NCBI GenBank assembly: GCA_965153355.1
Contig: OZ231128.1
Span: forward strand, 27,590,001-27,654,000
DNA from: Flaccisagitta enflata
Taxonomy: Eukaryota; Chaetognatha; Sagittoidea; Aphragmophora
Direction: 5' to 3'
Length of the DNA: 64,000 nucleotides
Below the pieces are notes generated by a model. That model was not told the DNA's origin, did no database searches, and saw nothing but the letters and a program-made list of their open reading frames with translations. Made by a program: the position numbers and the translations under genes. Shown here piece by piece: positions 24,490 through 35,866 of this stretch (the stretch's first letter is position 1; each line of letters opens with the position of its first letter).

Positions 24490-24688
24490 TTTTTGGGCAG
24501 TGGCCCCGAAGGGGACGAAGTCCTGTAGAACACAGGGGGACTTTCGTTTGTCCGTCCGTTTGTTCGTACTACCCTTTCATCAGACCCCTTCCGGGCCGCT
24601 GCCCTGCTTCCCCCCACTTCAATTCACAATCACTCAAAGCAGGGCAACGGGTACCGCTGACCACGTATTGCCCTTGGGCGACCTGTTA
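24490..24688 (+). mobile_element. Family B element, minimal copy (B2)
   Basis: The shortest complete copy (about 200 bp). TTTTTGGGCAGTGGCCCCGA, the stem CCTGTAGAACACAGG and a short GTCCGTCC run are followed directly by CGGGCCGCTGCCCTGC and the extension GCAACGGGTACCGCTGACCA, CCTTGGGCGACCTGTTA. There is no tandem cargo, so it shows the element's two ends almost alone. Confidence 0.75.
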
Positions 24689-24924
24689 AGTGATATAATA
24701 ATGGCCCGTGGTGTTCTCACCAGAACAGTAGAGCCAGGACCCGAAAGAGAAAAAAAAAGAATAGGAAGGAGAGCCCCCCGGGAGGACTGCGTCTCTGACC
24801 TTGCCTTCTCAAAGAACACAACTCGTAAAATTTGTTCAAGATGTGAAACCGCGTAATGGATTTGCCATTTGATGGGAGCAAACAATGATGAGGATATTTT
24901 CATCTGTCGCCCGGGAAAAAAAGG

Positions 24925-25124
<200 letters not shown>

Positions 25125-25229
25125 CAAAATATCATCAGGAGGAGACAGAGATGGTAAGTGATGGTTCTATTGAGATGGATTTAATTCAGGCATCTGAAAG
25201 ATTGATACCGTAGCCAATATCAAATGCCC

Positions 25230-25369
25230 TTTTCAGTCGCGGACACGCGACTCAACACCTTGCCGTGTCAATCGGTCAGTGGGTAATATTTTTGTATTCC
25301 GAGCGGTTTTCGCATTACTGCTCCTGCCCAACCGTCCGCGACTGGATTACCGTGTATCCGGCCTTGTTT
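25230..25369 (+). mobile_element. Family A element, minimal copy (GGAC subtype)
   Basis: Hairpin AGTCGCGGACACGCGACT, CAACACC, only a short GGTCAGTGGG stretch, then CTGCTCCTGCCCAACCGTCC, GCGACTGGATTACCGTGTAT and CCGGCCTTGTTT. At 140 bp it shows that the tetranucleotide run is dispensable. Confidence 0.75.
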
Positions 25370-25575
25370 ATCAGACAGGCTGTTACGCCACCCATAACAG
25401 AATTTTCCCTACATCAACCGTTGAAGCACACAATGTGATTGTCAAGCTGAACGATAACCTAATTTACATACGGCAGTCACAGATTTCTATTCTTGATAGT
25501 GAACACTATTACGATATGGATTGGTTTGAAACTGGCTGGATAATTCGTAGATGAGATCGGAAAGTCAACCCTAGA

Positions 25576-26114
25576 ATAACAAGGCCAACACCTACAAGTC
25601 GCGTGCGAGACTTAAATACGTAATTACTTTATTAGTTTTTATTACATAACCACATAAGTAAAACGACTTTTATAGAATTTAATTTATATAACATGACTTA
25701 AAATAATTTAAAATGACCTAAAATGACTCAAAATGACCTTATTTGACTTGAATTGACCTTAAATGACTAAAACGATTTAGTGACTAAAATGACTTAAATT
25801 GACTTAAATTGACTTAAAATGACTTTAAATGACTTAAATTGACCAAGAATTACTGAAATTGAATTTAGCTGACCTACATTGACTTAAACAGACCTAAAAC
25901 CACTAAAATGATGAAAACTATCAAAATAACTCAAATGACTTAAATTGACTTAAACTGACTTAAAATGACTTAAAATGATCTAATTTTACCTTAAATGACC
26001 TAATTGACTTAAAATGAGTTAGTAGGAATAAAACGAATAAAAAAGTAAAGTGTGACCGACCGACCGACCGACGGACAAAGCGGGGTGTAGAGTCGCGTAG
26101 CACGCGACTAAAAA
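25576..26114 (-). mobile_element. Family A element with TGACTTAAAA array
   Basis: Reverse orientation: AACAAGGCCAACACC, AAGTCGCGTGCGAGAC, about 350 bp of 10-11 bp units like AATGACTTAAAATGACTTAA, a GACC run (26054-26076), and the hairpin AGTCGCGTAGCACGCGACT. The copy at 52208 carries the same array in the same relative orientation. Confidence 0.75.
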
Positions 26115-26575
26115 GTTTATAATTCGACATCTTTATAGTATCACTAGGGTCAACCAGCGTCATGAAGTACGACAACGATTTTTTTCCTTCGTAATAATAC
26201 TATTCAAATCAATTCATATGAAATTGCAATTCAAAAGCCACAACCAATCCTTGGCTACCTTCAAAAACTTTATAAGGTTGACGGATGTCAATCGTGCGAA
26301 ACCATTGCGGGGGTGATCGACCTCCCTGGCTGTGGAAGGAGTTTTACGGGAACATCCCAGTGATCCTGCCACAGCGAAAGTATCGCGCAACGGCCGACGG
26401 TTCACTTTAAGAGGGATGTGAGGTTTGGGTTGCTATGTCATTTCATCGGTCCCTTGTAATTTACAATTATTGAGCATTCTTCAATCACCATGCCACAGTT
26501 GATTTTCAAAAAAAGAGCATGAGTGGGGTACTTCCCATTAGGTATTAAAGGTTCATGATTCCAAAAAACAGAAAA
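26115..26575. other. unassigned stretch before the outer retrotransposon
   Basis: No gene recognised. The last four bases before the LTR form the GCAA target duplication (26576-26579). Confidence 0.4.
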
Positions 26576-26579
26576 GCAA

Positions 26580-27058
26580 TGTAAGAGGGGGATTTCTGAT
26601 GGACATTGACTCATGATATTCGGCGCTTGTAATCATGCGTGTGGTATATCCTTTTGGTATTGATAACATTGTTGTCCTTTCCGTATGATACTATTTGATG
26701 ATGATCGTTTACCGATGGAATATCAGATGACATAGATTCTGTATCTGTCTCTCTTTCTCTTAGACAGATTCGGGGTCTCTGGAGATGTGATATTCGATCG
26801 GGCCGCCCTTTACAACATACTAATCCATATTCCATTTGTCAGTCAGTCAGTGATGAGTCCATAATCATCTATCATCGATGGCGAATACTATCAATTTGTA
26901 AAGACTGCAAGAATACGATAAACATCGTGTATAGACTGCATTGAAATATTCATTGGAACATTCATAAAATCCGATGTGCTTGGACAACCATTCATCACAC
27001 CTCATCCATGTGAGCAGGTGAGCATCGCAATAAGCACGGGGTGATATGCCGGCTTATA
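26580..27058 (+). repeat. 5' LTR of the outer element
   Basis: 479 bp, TGTAAG...CTTATA. The termini are imperfectly inverse and end in TA rather than the common CA. The pairing with 46128-46606 and the adjacent primer-binding site fix its identity and orientation. Confidence 0.88.
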
Positions 27059-27060
27059 AG

Positions 27061-27080
27061 TGGTGCATCGCTAGCTAGAA
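27061..27080 (+). promoter_or_regulatory. primer-binding site, tRNA-Gly type
   Basis: TGGTGCATCG is complementary to the 3' end (CGATGCACCA) of conserved animal tRNA-Gly. It starts two bases after the LTR, the expected place for first-strand priming. The match weakens after base 10. Confidence 0.75.
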
Positions 27081-27339
27081 CCAGTATCCATATCACATTC
27101 TTCCAATTCACCCCTCGTGTGAGATTGGGTGGTAAGTAAGTGGACGGCAAGAGTTATTCGTGTTCCTACGTTGCTGCGGACAATCGTACGCTTCAGCAGG
27201 GGCAGGGATCCGCCCTAGCCATTAGCAGCCAACATCTTATCATCTTTTTACACTCATTTCGTTGCATCAACCTTTCCCGCTAAGTGCGTCCTGGGAAGTA
27301 TCTAAGAGCTCTAGCCTTACCCGATGTGGCAAGGACGTC
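27081..27339 (+). other. outer element leader, left part
   Basis: Untranslated leader of the outer element up to the BEL/Pao insertion site. The last five bases (27335-27339, ACGTC) are the target duplication. Confidence 0.6.
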
Positions 27340-28122
27340 TGAGATCTTTTAGCGTCTAGTTTCTTAGCAAGCTCCTGATGCGTTATCGCGAAAACTGACT
27401 CCACTGCGTAGCTGCGCTAAAGATTTGGATCGCACACCCGCTTAGAACGAATTGTTGAGATGAGCGGTCAAGTTGTCCGCGAAATCAGTCTATTCGTGGA
27501 ATCCTGACGGACAGAGAAAAAGGAAAAAGGTTAAGACAAGCTCTGTACATCAATGAAGGATACTTCTATATGGCGCCAAAATGATAAAAGGTCAAGGACT
27601 TACACGGATGTTGTCGAACGGTTTCCAATCTAGGCGCAGGGCAGGGAAGTCGGGGAAAAAGCATCAAAAATCGAGTCTTTAACTGAGATCGTGTAATCGA
27701 ATGTCAGAAAGAAAGTCAGGGAAGCTACTTTTACTTAACCTGGAAATAGCAAAAATGAGTCAAAACATCACGAGATTTGAAATTATTTGGCAGCAATGAA
27801 ACAATAATAAACAGACTCGTCACGTCGTGGGAATTCGATAGAGGGGTCGAAGTCTTTCCTCCTCTAAGCGGTTGAGAAGATATAGTTCATCAATTCTCAA
27901 CCGGAAGTCAGCGCTTCCGGCGCGCGCGCGCGTTCCTCCCCTTCGTCGATCGAAGATCTCTCTCCTTCTTCCTCGATTTCCTCCACTCTGCAGTCGAGCG
28001 GACGCCATCTTGGATTTTCGATGGCGAGAGAGCCCCTCCTATTCTCCGGATCCGCGGAGTCGAATGCGTCCGATCGAGCGCTTCTTGACCTGGAGATGGT
28101 GGGGAATGTGGAGATTCTCACA
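27340..28122 (-). repeat. 3' LTR of BEL/Pao element
   Basis: 783 bp. It lacks four bases (CTCC) present in the other LTR near 39656 and differs at base 27347. Short frames inside it are LTR sequence, not genes. Confidence 0.92.
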
Positions 28123-28132
28123 GTCCCCCCAT
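28123..28132 (-). promoter_or_regulatory. polypurine tract of BEL/Pao element
   Basis: Read on the - strand as ATGGGGGGAC directly before TGTGAGAATC. This is the expected plus-strand priming site and confirms the orientation. Confidence 0.75.
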
Positions 28133-29028
28133 TTGAAATATTTGCCAAAAAAATTTCAAATCTCGTATCTAACTAGTTTCTTGTCAGGGAATACCGTTCA
28201 TTCTAAAATTTTACAAGCTATGACAACATCCGGGGCTCATCTCAAAAACAAAAATTTTTTAAATATTACAAAGACACCATTATAAATATCGTGGATCTCG
28301 CGCGGATAAGACGATTCAGAAAATGGGTTCTAGGAGCAGAAACACCTACCACCGTCGATCGTCCGGGCTATCGCTACGGTCTGGTCATGAATCGCTCCTC
28401 TCGCTCCATTCTGCCTCCAGTCTTCATGCTAAACAAGAAAAAAAGGTAACGATACTAGATCCACGGGAATGATGGACTGAAATAAATAATTAGCCTATAT
28501 GCTAAGTGGTCTATACTAGTGTATAAACTATACTATACTACGTACCGACGCCCAGTTAGGATTGTCCATCACTCCAGCACGCACGTCTCTGAAATGTAAG
28601 CGGGGGGGGGGTTCCCCCACACCCGGAATGGGTATGGAGAAACGGATCAGGAGAGTTAGAACTGATTCTCATTCCACAAATCATACGCTTAATATTCTAA
28701 TTTGGTACAATTGGTTCATGAGCAATTCAAGACCCCCCCTACCCCTCGACACTTACGCGGGAGAGTCGCAGGGGGGTCCCCGGTGGGACCCCCTCCCCCG
28801 ATCTGCCCTCTAGAGAAGCGAGGACGGCCGGCCTGTCCGTCACCGGAAGCATCTCGAGTCGCCATTGGATGATCAACCGCTAGTCTTCCGCGACGACGTA
28901 AAACGTCGGTATGATACGCGCGATTGAAGTGGGAAGACGATGGCCGGGATCATGGCGACGAGACCCTCTACTTCCGGCCTTTACCCCTGCCGCCCTTTCC
29001 TCCACGATAGGATGGCGCGTCGTCTTTC
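28133..29028 (-). other. 3' untranslated region of BEL/Pao element
   Basis: About 900 bp between ORF3 and the polypurine tract, with G/C homopolymer runs near 28602, 28733 and 28774. No coding signal recognised. Confidence 0.5.
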
Positions 29029-31306
29029 CTACTGGCGTGGAGGGGGGTTTCTGCCGGAAGGTGGCGCGTGGTCGCTCGACGGCGCGAAGTGGCGTTGAGT
29101 GCCGGAAGTCGACGGCATTTGTCCGTCGGACTGAGAAAACTCCGCGCGGACGCGGTCGGCTTCCTTCTTCGCGTCGGACAGCAGCTGGGCCATCTGAGCG
29201 ACCTTTGCGTCGTGCTCACCGACAACCTTCATCCTAAAGTTGTATTGTTCGATGAGCTTCCTCGCCGATCTGGCTCTATCCACGGCGTGATCGGCAGCGT
29301 AGATCGCGCGATCCATCGGAGATGAGTTGGGATAGAAGGCCGCGGAAGAATGTCTACAACCTTTTGAATATCCTTTGACCGAGGATGACTTGGCAACTTG
29401 ATGGCGGCCAACATCGCCTCGGTCAGAAGGTCCTCCGGCGATCGGGGAGGGCGATGTGAAGGAGAAGAAGCGGATGCCGTCGACGTTGACGACCTGTTGG
29501 ACGTCGACGCATCTCTAGGCTTCCTTTTTGGACGACGATTCTTCTTCTTTTTGTTGGCGTTTTGCTCCTCTCGTCGCTGTTGGTCGTCGTTGACGGGAGG
29601 AGGAGGAGGTGGGGGCAGATTTGCGGCTGCCCCTGCGAGCACACCCCCTTGATTGTTCGTTGTCGTCGTCGTTTGAGTTGGGACACGGATTGGTGAAATG
29701 TCACGTGACCGCTGGCGTTGAGGAGGAGGAGGCCGGGGAGCGGGATCATGTGGTAATCTCGCGGGACCATCCATCACCGTCGATGATAACGATGCGGATG
29801 CATCCGGCGGTCCACCCCTGCTCACCCGACGTCTCTTCTCTCTCACTTCGATTTGCAGATTGTTGGCGCCAGCATTGGCTCGTCGATCGTCTCTTGGATG
29901 ATGTTGTGGAGGATCCTGCGTCGCGGGCGTTTGACGCTGATCGCTGCCACTTCCGGTCGAACGAATAGCCTCTGCGATCCGACGAGCAGCTCCTTCACGT
30001 CGTCTTTTCCTCTGATTTGAGGCTTTTCCACGGGAAATGTCTCTCAAAGTCCCATTTCCCATGTCCGCCGTTGCTCCAATAGATCTGATGTTGATGATCT
30101 TGCACAATTGGAGCGTCTCGCGTGTTTCAACCGTCGCAATCTCACCGTCCTCTTCAACTAATTCGTCTCTAACTCTTTGTGTCGGAACATATGCTCTTCG
30201 CTCGGCTTGTGGATGAAGAGCATCTCTCTCCGCGCGTAAGCGACGCTGCGTGTCGTGGTATATCGCAGTGTGCTTCCGCTCGATGAGGGCGTCGACTTGG
30301 GCGTTGTAGATCTTCACCAATTCGACAGCTTGTTCCTGCGAGATGGAGGACAGATCACTGATGTACGGCGGGATCACCAGCGTCGCGTCAGGTGATGCTT
30401 GAAACGGCGCCGGCGCGGTCGAGTCTGCGGCCGGCGTTACTTGTAACGTCGGCGACTCCACGACCGCCTGCGACGTCTGCGGCGGCGGCGGCAGAATTGG
30501 GGGAGCAAGGGAAGGAGCAGTAAGTACCCCTTGGGGGCCTGTAGAGTCGGGTCGAGCAACCTCCCCGGGAGGAAGTCCCTCTCCCCTTCCGTCATGTTCG
30601 TTAGTGTCCATCTTATCGCCCTCACTGTCATCCTGAGTCTCGTAATCGTCATCGTCGTCGTCGTCGTCGTCGTCATCGTCCGTCTCCAAGTTGTCAGGGT
30701 CATTTACATCCTGTCGCTCCACTTCCTCTGCTCCGCGTGGCGGCGGGGGGGCGTCCGTGGTGGAGGTCGACGTCGACTCCCCCATGAGCGCCTCCACTCC
30801 CAAGACTGCCGTATCGAAGCTTTCGTTGGCAGCTTGTTGTCGTTTCGCCTTTCTTGCCGCCCGGAGCGCATCGTCGGCTTGACGACGCGCTTCCCGGCGG
30901 CGCGCTTGTCGGCAAAGGCGTTGGCATCGAACGCGTTGAGGGCCCGAGCAGGAAGAGGGTCCGTAACGGTCCACGCGCCGGAAGACGAGTCGTTGAAGAG
31001 ATGGCTGACCCCGTCGATGACGTCATCAGCTCCTCCAGCGACGGACTGGTGCAACCCGCGAAGCCTGCGTTGTTCTCTGAGGGACGCTGCCCTGGCCTCC
31101 TGCTCCTGTCTCCTCCTCTTCTTCTCCGGGTCTTTCTTCTCTTCTTCCACTTTCTTCTTCTCCTCTTCCACTCTCGCCCGCTCCTCCTCCATCCTCCTCG
31201 TCTCCTCCTCATGACTCCTCACCAAATCGGCCTGGGCTTGCGCCATTCGCTGCCTCCTCGCTTCGCGGATCTCGTCCGGCGTGCCTTGGTTATTCTGCTG
31301 CGACAT
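29029..31306 (-). CDS. ORF3 (env-position) disordered coiled-coil protein, frame-broken
   Basis: Three - strand frames follow one another. The first starts at the ATG at 31306 (MSQQNNQGTPDEIREARRQR) and has a Glu/Lys/Arg coiled coil at about residues 30-85. The second covers about 30900-29340 and has an Asp-only tract, many Pro-rich and Arg-rich stretches and no hydrophobic segment. The third, about 29330-29029, has a short coiled coil (KVAQMAQLLSDAKKEADRV). The changes near 30900 and 29340 are both in the -1 direction, consistent with a lost base each. The intact product would be about 750 residues. I recognise no domain: there is no signal peptide, fusion-protein-like segment or zinc knuckle. 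Its position matches env of some BEL/Pao members, but its composition is closer to this element's Gag coiled coil. Its function is unknown. Confidence 0.6.
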
Positions 31307-31309
31307 GAT

Positions 31310-31838
31310 GGATCTTTCTGCAACAGTTATGCGACGATACCGACAAGGGGAAGCTTTTAGCGTAAGATAGTGTAAACGCCTGTTTTTGGAGAAAATTCAG
31401 ATTTCGATATGTAACATAACGGAAAGAGGAAGACATATCCATTAACATTGAGGAAGATTAAATGGTATACGCAGACAAAGAAATAAAACTCTTCGATCAG
31501 CGCCTCAAATGACCTCCATACTCAACAGTCAATGATATGGATAAAACGGAAAAGAAAATGACGAACAAATGCCTTTATATGGTCAATACAAGATTGAAAT
31601 GGCATGGCAAAATTTAGATTGTCAGTCAATCATGCGGACACTCTCAACTGACTGGGGCACCATGTACCTCTCTCTCTCCTGTCATTACACACAAAGACAT
31701 ATCAGACAGACCGACTGAGAAAAAGTAAACAAGACCAAAAAATAATCATGAGAAAAAAATCCTCATTTTCTGCATAGTCTTTACAAATAGAAACACTTGT
31801 GCTTCTCTCTGGTCTACTTTCTCTCTCTCTCTTCACAC
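31310..31838 (-). other. spacer between pol and ORF3
   Basis: About 530 bp of AT-rich non-coding sequence between the integrase stop and the ORF3 ATG. It could hold a splice acceptor or internal promoter for ORF3; I cannot identify one by eye. Confidence 0.45.
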
Positions 31839-31848
31839 TTATCCGTTT

Positions 31849-34133
31849 TTAATCTGAATCCAACTCCAATCGGACGATCTTCGACCGATCTTTGAGGACA
31901 ATCTTGCCGTCGGGGCGTCGGATCTGTGCTTTCCGGACATGACCACCAGATCCTTCCACTTCGACGACGCGTCCCAAAGACCACTGATGCCGATGAAGCG
32001 TCTCGTCAACGATGATGACCAATGCATCTTTTTGATGTTAACTTCCGACTTTGTCCATTTGCTCCTTGCGTGCAGCAACTGAAGGTATTCAGCGCGCCAT
32101 ACCTTCCAGAAGGCGTCAACGCGGGCCTGTGCGTTTCTCCATCGGCATCTCGTTCCCACGGCGTCGTTTCCGGTCTCTGGAGGAAGAATCGCTGCCGACG
32201 AGTGTGAGAACGTCGACGGATGCAAGATGTTGACCGGCCTCAGCGCTGATGTATCGCTAGGATCGTCGCTCAAAGGCGTGAGAGGTCGACGGTTGAGAAT
32301 TCCTTCCACCTCAATCACCGCCGTTTGGAAGACGTCATAATGGAGCACGTGACCGGAAGTAATGGACGCCAAATGTTTTTTGAAAAGGGATACGACCCTT
32401 TCCCATACGCCGCCGTAATGAGGAGTCCCCGGAGGAATGAAGTCCCATTGGAGTCCATGCTGCTGCAGAGCCACCGTCGACGACGCGTTCCACGACTGCA
32501 TCTCCTCCTTCATGACGCGATTCGCCCCAACTAGGTTGGTACCACAGTCTGATATGAAGCGACGCACCGTTTGCCGTCTCGCCGCGAATCTAATGATGGC
32601 GTTGATCATTGCCTCTGTGTCCATTTTAAACAACACCTCCACATGCACCGCCCTTGAAACCATGCATGTAAACACCACTGCCCAGACTTTGTGATCCGCT
32701 CTTCCATTTAGTTTCACCAGGAAGTGACCCATGCAGTCGAGTCCCACCTCCTCGAAGGGGGCCGTTGGAATAAGCCGACGTTGAGGAAGAGGCGCCATCT
32801 GCTGCTTCATAGGATCTTTAAAGTTCCTTTGGCACGTAACACAATGGTGGATGACTGTCTTCACCGCCTGGAGACCACGAAGAATCCACACAAAGCGTCG
32901 CAGTTGGCACAAGACGTGTTTTGGGCCTGCATGAAGATCCTGATGATGGACATGGCGAATCAGAGAAGCGACGTTTGGATCTTTCGACGGGAGAATCATC
33001 GGGTATTTTTCATCATGGCCGATATCCGCATTCACGAGTCTGCTCCCGACACGCATCGTTCCTTTCTCGTCGACAACCGGATTGTGATGGCGTAAGGTTT
33101 TGCAGATCACTTTGGCGCCGGCGTCGTTGATCAGCGGCGTCGTTTTTCCCACCGCCTTCAACTTGGTTATTTCTCCATGGAAATGTTTGAACTGGATCGC
33201 GTTGATCAAGCGGCGTTGTGCGTCGTACAATTCAGCCATAGATACAGAGTATGGATTTGGCAGCGTCGTTGCCGCTGCTCTAGTTTTTGCCTTCACCTTC
33301 TGTCTCCATCGCTGCGTGCACTTCACAACCACGGCGATCAAACGCAATTTCGCCACCCACTCCTGGCGACGGGCGGCGACTGCATAAGCGAACATCTCCT
33401 TTTCCTTCTCTCCTTCCTTCTCCTCCACCGTTTCCGTCGCGACGGCGTTGATTGACGCTTCCGGCGCCGTCGCGATGTTCATCACCGGCCACTCAGATTT
33501 GGGAAGGTAGAGAAACTTCGGACCGAAATGGAAGATGTCCCATTTTTCCTTGTCGCCGGCGTCAATACCCCGCGAACAATAGTCCGCGGGGTTATTCTCC
33601 GAATCAACCCACCTCCATTGGGAATCACTTGAGCCGCTGTGGATTTTTGAAAGTCGGTTTGCGAAGAAGCTTGGACGTTTAGACTTATGGTCGAAAATCA
33701 TCTTCAGCACCGCCTCTGAATCTGACCAGAGCGTCACCATGTCCTCAGTCACCTTTGGAATGGTCCTCTTGATGAAAAGTTTGAGTTTCACCGCTTTCTC
33801 TGCCGCTGTCATTTCTAACCTCGGCACTGAATTATGGTGCGACGCTTTTGACGCATCAAGAGGGACGACGTGAGCCTTGGCGCACAAAATGGTAACGCGG
33901 ATTGTTCCATCCTCATCTTCCACCAACCAATAGCCCACTACCCCAAAACCAGGGATGGCGGCGTCGCAGAAGATGTGAACTTCACGTCGAACGGCCTTCA
34001 CAATGCCCCATTCAATGTGGCGCGGAATTTCAATCTGGATCAGCAATGGAGTCGCAGAGTACCATTTGGCGAAGCGTTTGATTAACGCCTCCTCCATCGT
34101 CGAATCCCATCCCTTCTCGGAAGCTCTCGTCAA
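31849..34133 (-). CDS. pol: BEL/Pao pol, RNase H and integrase part
   Basis: A 764-residue frame. The RNase H-like domain comes first: CDAAIPGFG at about 56-64, RLEMTAAEKA at 105-114, WSDSEAV at 136-142 and NNPADYCSRG at 180-189. The integrase zinc finger follows with His at 396-401 and CVTCQ at 431-435. The catalytic triad is D466 (GLDCMG), D529 (FISDCGTN) and E578 (GGVWERV). The C-terminal DUF5641-like domain begins RAEYLQLLHARSKW, but the frame breaks near 32030 beside five A bases. The domain continues in the next frame to a stop at 31849, whereas the first frame runs on to 31839. There is no ATG at the start; the frame opens by a break from the RT part near 34150. The missing bases make a working enzyme unlikely unless the sequence itself is wrong. 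Confidence 0.85.
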
Positions 34134-35866
34134 CTGAAGACACCTCCTCCCTTCAAGGGCGCGGGGGCAGTGAAGCCTAAGGGATCATAGTTGTCGGCTT
34201 GCATGGAGACCAATTCGCGAGGAGTCGTTGCCACCCTCTTGCATGCTTCTGGATCGCATCTGAAGATGAAGCAGTCCGTCGACGGCAACCATTGGACTCC
34301 CAAGACCTTCGTCGGCTCCTCGAGTTTGGCGCTCAAGTCGACTGCGACATTCGGATCGTCGTCCATCACCTCCACCGCGTTCGATTTCCATTTAGTTAAC
34401 GTAAATCCGCCGCTTTTCATGGCGGCGATGAGATCCTGCTTCAGCTGCAGTGCTTCGTCGACTGAATCCGCACCACCAGAGCCATCATCGACGTAGAAGG
34501 CATGCCTCAACATTTCGTAGACGTTTTCCGGGAAGTCGGGCTTGATCTTCTCTGCGTGATGGCGTAAAACATAGCTGGTGACGAGACTCGATGACACAGA
34601 TCCAAAAATGTGCGCCAAGAAGAGCATCACGACTGCCTCTCTCATGCTTTTGTCAGTGAACCACATATATCTGAACGTGTCCGCGTCCTCAGGATGGACG
34701 CGGACATTATGAAAGAACGCCTTTATATCAGTCATCAGACCGATTTTATAAAGGCGAAATTTCATAAGAACTTCAGTCAAGACGTTCATGATATTCGGAC
34801 CTCCAATCAGTAGTTCATTGATGCAGATGCCTCCAGTCTCCGCGCGTCCATCGTGACAAATCCGCGTCTTATTTCTTTCCTCCACTACATGGATAGGCAA
34901 GTACCAGCGTGGCGATGAGATGCTTGCGTCGTCATTCGTCTGATCAATCTCAATCGCCACGCCAGTATCCACAAATTTGTCCATTTCTTTGAAGACGCGA
35001 TCGCGGAGGTCATGATTATTTGAGAGTTTGTATCGGAGACTTTTTGTCCTCTTAATCGTCATCGCGCGTGCGTTAACGGATTTGATAATCTCGATGATCT
35101 TCTCCTTGTCATAGCGCCATGGAAGTCCCACGACGTATTTTTGGAGTTTCTCGTCGAAGTATATCGTCTCCATCACTCGTTTCACCGCGCGACGATTCTC
35201 TTCAGACTGGCCCATTTCTTCCTCCGACACAATGGCGAAGTCGTGATAGAACATGCGGTCGAGAGATTTGCTCAATGCGACGTTATCCACGTGGATTGCG
35301 TTAATGACAGCGGTATCATCTGATCTTCGTCCACTCTTCCCTGCTACAGTCCATCCAAAACCGCATCTGAAGGCTGTCAAAGATCCTGATGGACCTCTTC
35401 TTGCCTCCACAGGCATCGTCGCGTCGTAATGGGCGGCGCCGATGATCAATTGGACAGGACCATTTGCTTTTGGAAATGGAATATCGCGAAGATGAGATTG
35501 ATTTGTGAAGTCGCGTTGGCATGGAGCAATATCCGCTTCACCCGTCAATAATTCTCCCGTTAGTGCGTTGCTGATGTGGACGTTGTATTCCTCGTCAATC
35601 GATGAAAGGATGAAGGACGCCAAAACTTTCTCCTCCACCACCTCACAATTGACCGTATGCACGCGCATCAGCATCTTTTCAGTTGGTAAGTCTAATTTTT
35701 TAACGATTTGAAGCGATAAAACGTCACGATCCGCACCGCTGTCGATCATCCCCAACACTACGGTGGAACGGCCCGTCGATGCGTTGGTGATCTTTACAGG
35801 AACAATCGGTCGCGTGACATCATCCTCGCGACCACCGTCCTCATCGCGGAGGTGGCAGCGAGTCAT
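34130..35866 (-). CDS. pol: BEL/Pao pol, aspartic protease and reverse transcriptase
   Basis: 578 residues from an ATG at 35866 that overlaps the gag stop as ATGA. The protease has its active-site motif IDSGAD at about 41-46 (Pao-type A17/DUF1758 region), with IIGAAHYDA at 141-149 and FGWTVAG at 170-176. RT has YVVGLPWR at 244-251, WYLPIHVV at 321-328, the first catalytic Asp in MTDIKAFF (D380), the second motif YVDD at 458-461, and VLGVQW at 521-526. DPLGFTAP at 561-568 marks the RT-RNase H connection of BEL elements. The frame ends a few residues later at 34130. The homologous sequence continues in the -1 frame, so the stop reflects a break near 34145-34156 in a GGGAGGAGG tract, not a natural end. 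Expression after gag would need -1 frameshifting or re-initiation at ATGA. Confidence 0.9.
   Translation of the reverse strand: MTRCHLRDEDGGREDDVTRPIVPVKITNASTGRSTVVLGMIDSGADRDVLSLQIVKKLDLPTEKMLMRVHTVNCEVVEEKVLASFILSSIDEEYNVHISNALTGELLTGEADIAPCQRDFTNQSHLRDIPFPKANGPVQLIIGAAHYDATMPVEARRGPSGSLTAFRCGFGWTVAGKSGRRSDDTAVINAIHVDNVALSKSLDRMFYHDFAIVSEEEMGQSEENRRAVKRVMETIYFDEKLQKYVVGLPWRYDKEKIIEIIKSVNARAMTIKRTKSLRYKLSNNHDLRDRVFKEMDKFVDTGVAIEIDQTNDDASISSPRWYLPIHVVEERNKTRICHDGRAETGGICINELLIGGPNIMNVLTEVLMKFRLYKIGLMTDIKAFFHNVRVHPEDADTFRYMWFTDKSMREAVVMLFLAHIFGSVSSSLVTSYVLRHHAEKIKPDFPENVYEMLRHAFYVDDGSGGADSVDEALQLKQDLIAAMKSGGFTLTKWKSNAVEVMDDDPNVAVDLSAKLEEPTKVLGVQWLPSTDCFIFRCDPEACKRVATTPRELVSMQADNYDPLGFTAPAPLKGGGVFS

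Noticed and set aside
26611-26835. 74-codon frame repeated at 46159-46383
   Set aside because: It lies in the two LTRs of the outer element, and its reading frame has no other support.
27820-28285. short open frames repeated at 39531-39951
   Set aside because: They lie in the BEL LTRs, which explains the duplication.
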